From Streptococcus sp. (GTDB taxonomy: Bacteria > Bacillota > Bacilli > Lactobacillales > Streptococcaceae): a DNA stretch of 64,000 nucleotides. Below are positions 58,088-64,000 of the stretch, one piece after another (positions within the stretch are counted from its first letter, which is position 1; the number at the start of each line of letters is the position of its first letter). Position numbers and translations under genes: made by a program. The stretch is from assembly GCA_030528055.1 (NCBI GenBank), contig JAUMZQ010000001.1, positions 186,001 through 250,000 of the forward strand, given 5' to 3'. Under the pieces are notes generated by a model. It was not told the origin of the DNA. It saw only the letters and a list, made by a program, of their open reading frames with translations, and searched no databases.

Positions 58088-58906
58088 TTAGTCTAGGCTA
58101 AGGAGGTAATAAATCGGATATTCCAGAAATCGTTCTTTTTGTTCATCAGCGAATTCTTTATCGAAAAAATATCTGGCTTGTTCTTTGTTACCTAGAATAC
58201 AGGCTGCAGCAAACCTAATTTCTACCGAACTTTGATTCATTAGAGAATGAAGATAGTTGCTATCCATTTGTGTTAATATGTTTAATCGTTTTTTTATTTG
58301 TAGTAAAATGAGAATACTATATTCAGATTTATCTGATTCTACAATTTTTTGAGCAAATTCTAAACAGGTTTGTAAAATATGTCTATCGCTTTTATTATCA
58401 GCATAGTTTATCAACTTTAAAAGACCAAGATCCAGATTCTCTATATCCTATATTGTTAAATATGATGAAATGTAGTCATCAATATTAAAAATATCAACAA
58501 GTATCAATTGGTCTAAATCAACTGTTTCATATTTTGAAAATTGTTGCCTATCCTCATTGATTAACTCCATTTCATAATCACTGTAGTTGTATATTCTATA
58601 ATTTTTAGAATTCTCCCTTTCTGGTATTAAAAACAGTAGTACATGTACATTAGCAAATGGAATGACTTGGATAATGTTATAATCTGCACGATCTAGGGAA
58701 ACTATATGTTTATTGATAAGGCCATCGTACAAGATTTTTATCGTTCGAGAGTCTTTTTTGGACCAACCTTTACTGTCCAGTTCTTTTGAAATTTTTAGTT
58801 CATCTACTAATTCTTTCAAACGAATATTTGCATTAAGTGCCTCATTAAGAAAGTCAAAATCTATTTTAGCTATATTTTCTTTACTGAGGTTAAGTAAGTG
58901 GTTCAC
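58088..58906 (-). pseudogene. Gene of unknown function broken by an in-frame stop
   Basis: Two minus-strand reading frames (58448-58906, 152 residues; and from 58447 down to 58088, of which the ORF from 58414 is the visible part) lie in the same frame. They are separated only by one TAG at 58448-58450. Read through, they give one protein of about 272 residues with a helical, HEAT-like C-terminal half. The only start is a GTG at 58906 without a ribosome site, and a stop lies just upstream, so the 5' end may be lost too. I know no function. A toxin-immunity type protein is one possibility. Confidence 0.55.
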
Positions 58907-59036
58907 TACGCGTCATTAGACGTCAAAACATTGATTTTAAGCGATTTTTGAATTTTTGAAGTTCATTACATTGCAATATAAATCAATAAGAAATCTACCT
59001 TTTTTAGATGAATATGTCCTTTGGATATTGAAGTTA

Positions 59037-59071
59037 AGCCCTGTTATCATTTGGATGGCAGGGCTTTTTTA
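59037..59071 (+). terminator. Terminator before the cadD region
   Basis: AGCCCTG (59037-59043) pairs with CAGGGCT (59059-59065), followed by TTTTTTA. No plus-strand gene precedes it within 3 kb, so it is a remnant of a lost gene or serves as a shield. Confidence 0.65.
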
Positions 59072-59116
59072 TATTTGGTACACTAACTTCTTATCTATAT
59101 TTTGGCGGAGCTGAAG

Positions 59117-59168
59117 TTGACATCTACAAAGTTTAATGTTAGAATACATTCAAAAATATATTTGAATG
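59117..59168 (+). promoter_or_regulatory. cadD promoter and ArsR-type operator
   Basis: TTGACA (59117), 17 bp and TAGAAT (59140) form a strong promoter. Directly after it is CATTCAAA-N6-TTTGAATG (59147-59168), a perfect dyad of the CadC/CadX type. A repressor bound here would block transcription until cadmium or zinc is bound. Confidence 0.82.
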
Positions 59169-59174
59169 AGGTAA

Positions 59175-59300
59175 GGGTGCGCTGATACTCGGCTCAAAAG
59201 AGCCGAAATAGCTGTCTGCAAGATCCCTCAGCGAGCCCACATTTACGAAGTAAAGTATAATGGGTTATACTTTACATGGAAGTGGTCACCGAATTCCAGT
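59175..59300 (+). other. Structured leader RNA of cadD, class unknown
   Basis: A closing stem (GGG-TG-CGCTGA at 59175-59185 with TCAGCG-AG-CCC at 59228-59238) encloses a CGGCTC/GAGCCG hairpin (59190-59205). An 11-bp perfect hairpin follows (59250-59275, loop TGGG), then TGGAA/TTCCA (59277-59298). I do not recognise the fold as a known riboswitch. Confidence 0.5.
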
Positions 59301-59339
59301 TAGAAATTACTTTGTAACTATGTTTTGAGGAGGAGTAAA

Positions 59340-59414
59340 ATGCTTTCCTACGTTCGACATTACCCATTAGGGATAGCTAAATTAATGTGTCTGTGTTCTC
59401 TTAAAATTTGCTGA
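59340..59414 (+). CDS. 24-residue leader peptide upstream of cadD
   Basis: An ORF with a strong GAGGAGGAG ribosome site and an ATG at 59340. It ends in a cysteine-rich tail (M-C-L-C-S-L-K-I-C) and stops 31 nt before cadD. It may be a leader peptide or a remnant. The 58907-59445 stretch has no larger gene. Confidence 0.5.
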   Translation: MLSYVRHYPLGIAKLMCLCSLKIC

Positions 59415-59445
59415 TTTATTACTGACTAATACAGGAGTTTTTTTT

Positions 59446-60075
59446 ATGGGACAGACAATCATATCTGCTATTGGTGTTTATATTTCCACCAGTATCGATT
59501 ATTTAATTGTTTTAATTATTTTAATTATTTTATTTGCACAGCTATCACAGAATAAACAGAAATGGCATATTTATGCGGGGCAGTATCTAGGCACTGGCTT
59601 ACTTGTAGGGGCGAGTTTAGTTGCTGCTTATGTCGTCAATTTCGTGCCTGAAGCATGGATGGTTGGATTGCTTGGTTTAATCCCTATCTATTTAGGGATT
59701 CGCTTTGCAATTGTTGGAGAAGGTGAGGAAGAAGAAGAGGAAGAAATTATTGAAAGATTAGAACAAAGCAAGGCAAATCAACTGTTTTGGACAGTAACAT
59801 TGCTGACAATTGCATCTGGCGGAGATAATTTAGGTATCTATATACCTTATTTTGCTTCGTTAGATTGGTTACAGACCCTCGTGGTGTTGCTTGTGTTTGC
59901 AATCGGCATAATTATCTTTTGCGAGCTTAGTTGGGTGCTATCTTCTATTCCGTTAATATCCGAGACAATTGAAAAATACCAGCGAATCATTGTGCCGTTA
60001 GTATTCATTCCACTTGGACTATACATCATGTATGAAAGTGGCACGATTGAGACTTTTCTGAACTTTATTTTATAG
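59446..60075 (+). CDS. cadD: Cadmium resistance transporter CadD
   Basis: A membrane protein of 209 residues, five or six helices, of the CadD family: S-T-S-I-D-Y-L-I-V-L near the start and S-G-G-D-N-L-G-I-Y in the second half, both with an acidic residue inside a helix. An acidic loop (E-G-E-E-E-E-E-E-E) lies in the middle. CadD exports or keeps out cadmium ions. A CadC/CadX repressor gene usually lies next to it; here none is seen. Confidence 0.9.
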   Translation: MGQTIISAIGVYISTSIDYLIVLIILIILFAQLSQNKQKWHIYAGQYLGTGLLVGASLVAAYVVNFVPEAWMVGLLGLIPIYLGIRFAIVGEGEEEEEEEIIERLEQSKANQLFWTVTLLTIASGGDNLGIYIPYFASLDWLQTLVVLLVFAIGIIIFCELSWVLSSIPLISETIEKYQRIIVPLVFIPLGLYIMYESGTIETFLNFIL

Positions 60076-60080
60076 ATAAA

Positions 60081-60102
60081 AAAGCCCCTTAAATGGGGCT
60101 TT
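60081..60102 (+). terminator. First terminator after cadD
   Basis: AAAGCCCC (60081) pairs perfectly with GGGGCTTT (60095). A second hairpin follows directly. Confidence 0.6.
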
Positions 60103-60103
60103 C

Positions 60104-60152
60104 AGATTGAAGAAAAAGTCCATTTGGGACAATTTTTCTTCAATCTTTTTTG
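60104..60152 (+). terminator. Second terminator after cadD
   Basis: A 14-bp perfect stem (60104-60117 and 60133-60146) with an inner GTCC/GGAC pair in the loop, then TTTTTGTT. Confidence 0.75.
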
Positions 60153-60276
60153 TTCTTCTAGAGAAGAAAAACTCCTGATACACGATAAAATGAGCGTTTC
60201 AAGAGTTAGTTGAAATAATGGTAATTAAATAATTTTAATTTACACCTTCTAAAAATAGAGTTTGTCTACGTTCTAT

Positions 60277-60301
60277 AGTCACCTATTGAGTGACTTTTTT
60301 T
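60277..60301 (+). terminator. Orphan terminator before copY
   Basis: AGTCAC (60277) pairs with GTGACT (60290), followed by a T run. No gene ends just before it. The stretch 60153-60420 holds no ORF and probably marks the deletion of a gene between cadD and copY. Confidence 0.6.
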
Positions 60302-60420
60302 CTTGCTTAGAAAATTTGTATTAAAATGAGTACTAAAACCGAAGTGTGAGTTCTGAAATTGATACAATACAACTTAACTTTTTTTGAAAAAAATTCCAAG
60401 TTTACATTTATAAAAAAGAT

Positions 60421-60481
60421 TTGACATATTTCGTTTACAATGGTAAACTTATCTTGAATATATTCGTTTACATCTGTAAAC
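60421..60481 (+). promoter_or_regulatory. cop promoter with two CopY boxes
   Basis: TTGACA (60421), 17 bp and TAAACT (60444). Box 1 is GTTTACAATGGTAAAC (60433-60448, one base off TACANNTGTA) overlapping the -10. Box 2 is GTTTACATCTGTAAAC (60466-60481), a perfect cop box. Their starts lie 33 bp apart, about three helix turns. Confidence 0.9.
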
Positions 60482-60499
60482 AACGAGGAGGAAAGGAAA

Positions 60500-60946
60500 A
60501 TGAGCACAATAGAACTTAATACTTCTATCACAGATGCTGAATGGGAAGTAATGCGTGTAGTTTGGGCAAATGGTCTAGTAACTAGTAAAACAGTCATCTC
60601 TGTTTTGAAAGAAAAAATGAACTGGACAGAATCCACTATCAAAACGATCTTAGGTCGATTAGTTGAAAAAGGCGTACTAAATACAGAGCAAGAAGGTAGA
60701 AAGTTTATTTACACTGCCAATATTGTAGAGAAAGAAGCCGTAAGGGATTTTGCAGAAGATATTTTTAACCGTATTTGCAAAAAGAAAGTCGGAAATGTAA
60801 TAGGAAGCATCATTGAAGATCATGTCTTAAGCTTCGATGATATAGATCGACTAGAGAAAATATTAGAGATAAAAAAATCTTTCGCAGTAGAAGAAGTGGA
60901 TTGTCAGTGTACAGAAGGGCAATGCGATTGCCATGAAGGCTGTTAA
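60500..60946 (+). CDS. copY: Copper-responsive repressor CopY/TcrY
   Basis: A 148-residue repressor of the BlaI/MecI winged-helix family ([12 protein letters not shown]) with the C-terminal C-x-C...C-x-C motif ([10 protein letters not shown]) that takes up zinc or copper. Copper release from DNA opens the two cop boxes upstream. The last few codons overlap the copA fragment, and may have been changed by the deletion that created it. AGGAGGAAAGG precedes the ATG. Confidence 0.93.
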   Translation: MSTIELNTSITDAEWEVMRVVWANGLVTSKTVISVLKEKMNWTESTIKTILGRLVEKGVLNTEQEGRKFIYTANIVEKEAVRDFAEDIFNRICKKKVGNVIGSIIEDHVLSFDDIDRLEKILEIKKSFAVEEVDCQCTEGQCDCHEGC

Positions 60947-61477
60947 AGCACTTAGAAGACGCGGTGTTGAAGTAATCATGATTACTGGAGATAACAAACG
61001 AACAGCCAAAGCGATTGCTAAGCAAGTGGGTATAGACAGTGTATTAAGTGAAGTATTACCTGAAGATAAAGCAGAGGAAGTCAAAAAACTACAAGAGGCA
61101 GGCAAGAAGGTAGCGATGGTTGGAGACGGCATTAACGATGCACCCGCATTAGCTCAAGCAAATGTCGGAATTGCAGTTGGATCAGGTACAGACGTGGCGA
61201 TTGAATCGGCTGATATTGTCCTTATGCGTAATGATTTAACCGCTGTATTGACTACGATTGATTTAAGTCATGCAACGCTACGAAACATTAAACAAAACTT
61301 GTTCTGGGCTTTTGCTTACAACCTTGTAGGTATTCCAGTTGCGATGGGTCTTTTGTATATTTTTGGCGGACTATTGATGAGTCCAATGTTGGCGGGGCAG
61401 TCGCCGTGAGTTTCAGCTCCGTATCGGTCTTGCTCAATGCTTTACGGTTAAGACGATTCAAACCAGCAGTTTTTTAG
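60933..61477 (+). pseudogene. copA: copA/tcrA copper ATPase, only C-terminal fragment left
   Basis: This is the last quarter of a P1B-type copper ATPase: [11 protein letters not shown], then [11 protein letters not shown] and the last membrane helices. The metal-binding domain, CPC helix and D-K-T-G-T are missing. One base is missing in the G tract near 61394: the frame stops at 61409, but the shifted frame goes on with S-F-S-S-V-S-V-L-L-N-A-L-R-L-R-R-F-K-P to 61477, the expected C-terminus. So both a deletion from the end of copY into copA and a frameshift are present. Confidence 0.88.
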
Positions 61478-61556
61478 AAAACACGTAGCTTATCTGGGAT
61501 TTAAACTTCTACCTATTCTATATAATAGGAGAAGATAAAAAAAGGGGAATAAAATA

Positions 61557-61763
61557 ATGAAACAAGAAATCTTATTAGATGGCGTAAAATGTGCAGGTTG
61601 TGCGAACACGGTACAAGAAAGATTTTCAGCTATTGAAGGGGTTGAATCTGTAGAGGTTGATTTAGCGACTAAAAAAGCAGTACTTGAAAGTCAAACAGAG
61701 ATTGATACCGAAACGCTCAATGCTGCTTTAGCAGAAACTAACTATTCAGTATTAAGTGCATAA
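61557..61763 (+). CDS. copZ: Copper chaperone CopZ
   Basis: A 68-residue heavy-metal-associated domain with K-C-A-G-C near residue 12 (the copper-binding C-x-x-C) and the usual beta-alpha-beta pattern. It carries copper(I) to CopY or the ATPase. AAAGGGGAA precedes the ATG. The spacing from the copA fragment is about 80 bp. Confidence 0.92.
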   Translation: MKQEILLDGVKCAGCANTVQERFSAIEGVESVEVDLATKKAVLESQTEIDTETLNAALAETNYSVLSA

Positions 61764-61901
61764 AGTACGAATAACATTTATTCATAGATAGTAGCTAGAG
61801 ATAAAGTATAGAACCCTTTTCGTGAGAATTATATGTAGTGTTAGATGAGAAAGTTCTAAAACTTTAAAATCAGTCTCTAATATAATAAGGAGGAATTAAA
61901 A

Positions 61902-63989
61902 ATGAGAAATAACAAAAAACATTCGTCACATAGTCATCATAATCACGGCGACATTGATCACTCAAAACACGACCATAATGAAATGGAACATAGTCAGATG
62001 GATCACAGCAATATGGATCACAGTGAAATGGATCATGGCGCAATGGGAGGGCATGCCCACCACCATTACGGTAGCTTTAAGGAGATTTTCTTGAAGTCAC
62101 TCCCATTAGGAATTGCAATCTTACTCATTACGCCTATGATGGATATTCAGTTGCCTTTCCAAATTATCTTTCCTTATGCAGACGTTGTAGCAGCTGTATT
62201 GGCAACAATTCTATACATTTTTGGCGGAAAACCATTCTACATGGGTGCGAAAGATGAGTTTAATTCAAAAGCTCCAGGCATGATGTCCTTGATTACTTTG
62301 GGAATAACGGTTTCTTATGCCTATAGTGTTTACGCAGTGGCCGCTCGTTATGTGACCGGAGAGCATGTCATGGACTTCTTCTTTGAGTTTACAACCTTAA
62401 TTTTAATCATGTTATTAGGACACTGGATTGAAATGAAGGCATTGGGTGAAGCAGGGGACGCGCAAAAAGCATTGGCTGAGTTGGTGCCGAAAGATGCTCA
62501 TGTTGTTTTAGAAGACGATTCGATTGAGACTCGCCCTGTGTCTGAACTTCAGATTGGAGATGTTATCCGTGTTCAAGCAGGAGAAAATGTTCCAGCTGAT
62601 GGTATCATTATCCGCGGAGAATCTCGTGTAAACGAAGCGCTTGTGACTGGGGAATCGAAACCAATTGAAAAAAAAACCGGAGATGAGGTCATCGGTGGAT
62701 CAACCAATGGTGGCGGAGTCCTCTATGTGGAAATAAAGCAGACGGGCGATCAGTCCTTCATTTCTCAGGTTCAGACATTAATCAGCCAAGCGCAAAGCCA
62801 ACCTTCTCGAGCAGAGAATGTGGCTCAAAAAGTAGCTAGCTGGTTGTTCTACATTGCGGTTGTAGTAGCTTTAATCGCCCTACTAATCTGGACGATCATT
62901 GCGGATCTGCCTACAGCCGTTATCTTTACTGTGACTGCGTTAGTTATTGCCTGCCCACATGCTTTGGGTCTTGCTATTCCCTTGGTAGTATCACGTAGTA
63001 CTAGTTTGGGTGCAAGCCGAGGATTACTGGTTAAAAATAGAGAAGCTTTGGAATTAACTACTAAAGCGGATGTTATGGTATTGGATAAAACAGGTACTTT
63101 AACAACTGGTGAATTTAAAGTGTTGGACGTCACTGTTTTGAGTGATAAATATTCTGAAGAAGAAATTACAGGCTTGTTGGCGGGTATAGAGGCGGGCTCC
63201 AGTCACCCGATTGCCCAATCGATTGTGAACCACGCTGAAGCGAAAGGCATTAAGTCAGTTTCCTTTGACTCCATTGAAATCGTTTCGGGAGCAGGAATAG
63301 AAGGGGAGGCGAACGGCCACCACTATCAATTAATCAGCCAAAAGGCATACGGAAAAGCATTGCGTATGGATATTCCGAAAGGCGCTACTTTAAGTATCCT
63401 TGTAGAAAATAATGAAGCAATCGGCGCTGTCGCATTGGGAGATGAACTGAAAGAAACCAGCAGAAACTTGATCGAGGTGCTGAAAAAATACGGAATTGAA
63501 CCACTCATGGCTACTGGTGATAACGAGGAAGCTGCACAAGGAGTTGCAGAAGTTCTAGGTATTCAATACCAAGCCAATCAATCTCCGGAAGATAAGTACA
63601 AGCTGGTCGAGTCCATGAAAAACCAAAACAAGACGGTTATCATGGTAGGAGACGGGGTCAATGACGCACCTTCCCTTGCCTTGGCAGACGTAGGTATTGC
63701 AATCGGAGCTGGAACGCAAGTAGCTTTGGATTCTGCGGATATTATCCTTACTCAGTCTGATCCAGGGGATATTGAATCCTTTATCGAGTTAGCAAACAAG
63801 ACGACACGTAAAATGAAACAAAACTTGGTATGGGGAGCAGGCTACAATTTTATCGCGATTCCAATTGCTGCTGGCCTCCTTGCTCCTATCGGCATTACCT
63901 TGGGTCCGGCCTTCGGCGCCGTCCTCATGTCCTTATCGACCGTTATTGTTGCCATCAATGCTATGACATTGAAATTAGAGCCGAAATAA
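61902..63989 (+). CDS. copB: Copper-exporting P-type ATPase CopB/TcrB
   Basis: A 695-residue P1B-3-type ATPase. The N-terminus has a histidine/methionine-rich metal tail (M-D-H-S-x-M-D-H repeats, residues 5-52). The transmembrane motif is C-P-H (Cys351), which fits CopB rather than CopA (CPC). The phosphorylation site is Asp395 in D-K-T-G-T. T-G-E-S and G-D-G-V-N-D-A-P-S are intact. It exports copper and, with the fragmentary copA, is probably the only working exporter here. AAGGAGG precedes the ATG. Confidence 0.95.
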   Translation: MRNNKKHSSHSHHNHGDIDHSKHDHNEMEHSQMDHSNMDHSEMDHGAMGGHAHHHYGSFKEIFLKSLPLGIAILLITPMMDIQLPFQIIFPYADVVAAVLATILYIFGGKPFYMGAKDEFNSKAPGMMSLITLGITVSYAYSVYAVAARYVTGEHVMDFFFEFTTLILIMLLGHWIEMKALGEAGDAQKALAELVPKDAHVVLEDDSIETRPVSELQIGDVIRVQAGENVPADGIIIRGESRVNEALVTGESKPIEKKTGDEVIGGSTNGGGVLYVEIKQTGDQSFISQVQTLISQAQSQPSRAENVAQKVASWLFYIAVVVALIALLIWTIIADLPTAVIFTVTALVIACPHALGLAIPLVVSRSTSLGASRGLLVKNREALELTTKADVMVLDKTGTLTTGEFKVLDVTVLSDKYSEEEITGLLAGIEAGSSHPIAQSIVNHAEAKGIKSVSFDSIEIVSGAGIEGEANGHHYQLISQKAYGKALRMDIPKGATLSILVENNEAIGAVALGDELKETSRNLIEVLKKYGIEPLMATGDNEEAAQGVAEVLGIQYQANQSPEDKYKLVESMKNQNKTVIMVGDGVNDAPSLALADVGIAIGAGTQVALDSADIILTQSDPGDIESFIELANKTTRKMKQNLVWGAGYNFIAIPIAAGLLAPIGITLGPAFGAVLMSLSTVIVAINAMTLKLEPK

Positions 63990-64000
63990 AACGAAGCAGG

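Noticed and set aside
58713..58919. A plus-strand ORF opposite the broken gene at 58088-58906
   Set aside because: It has no ribosome site and is a mirror of the minus-strand gene.
59250..59275. The 11-bp perfect hairpin as the terminal repeat of an insertion sequence
   Set aside because: No transposase and no second copy of the end are visible. It is more likely part of the cadD leader.
1..64000. CRISPR arrays, tRNA or rRNA genes
   Set aside because: I saw no regularly spaced direct repeats of the right length and no tRNA or rRNA sequence. The four promoter boxes are too far apart to be an array.

Overview
The window is Gram-positive, AT-rich and reads as a Streptococcus chromosome. It carries prfA-prmC-tsaC-glyA in operon order, a late-competence promoter box in front of dprA, and an integrative conjugative element (ICE) of the ICESa2603/Tn5252-like type in the 3' end of rplL. 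Such ICEs are common in S. suis and S. agalactiae. The copper operon resembles the transferable tcrYAZB type known from pig-associated bacteria, so S. suis or a close relative is my best guess. I cannot fix the species from sequence alone.

Left part (1-21412) is mostly core chromosome. It starts with the end of an iron-uptake/Tat cassette (efeB-efeU-tatC-tatA). Next come a tautomerase gene on the minus strand, a translation and one-carbon operon (tdk, prfA, prmC, tsaC, glyA, a nucleoid-associated protein, pmp23), two secreted or membrane-anchored proteins, dprA behind a cin-box, topA, trmFO, a lipoprotein, an S-methylmethionine/homocysteine pair (mmuP-mmuM), and rplJ-rplL with an L10 leader RNA.

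Right part (21398-64000, open at the right edge) is the ICE. A 15-bp attachment sequence overlaps the last codons and stop of rplL. Then follow a replication/maintenance block (RepA_N protein, cytosine methyltransferase, Spx-like and HTH proteins, CPBP protease) and the type IV secretion genes (DUF3801/PcfB-like, VirD4, a small membrane protein, VirB6-like, PrgI, VirB4, a wall hydrolase). Next are the AbiE abortive-infection toxin-antitoxin pair on the minus strand, an antigen I/II-type adhesin, and a 2274-residue methyltransferase-helicase gene split by a group II intron. A VirB8-like protein and a DNA primase follow, then an SOS-type repressor/UmuC cassette on the minus strand. The last part is metal-resistance cargo: cadD without a visible regulator, and copY, a deleted copA, copZ and copB. 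Integrase, relaxase and attR are not in the window.

The most notable unexplained structure is a 19-nt box followed by exactly 10 nt and a -10 hexamer. It occurs four times, each time in front of an ICE gene or operon (conjugation operon, adhesin, VirB8-like gene, and the three small genes after the primase), and looks like an ICE-specific promoter class under common control. Several lesions are visible: an in-frame stop near the end of the VirB6-like gene, an in-frame TAG splitting a minus-strand gene at 58448, and a large deletion plus frameshift in copA. cadD has an operator, a structured leader and a short leader ORF, but no ArsR-type gene nearby.
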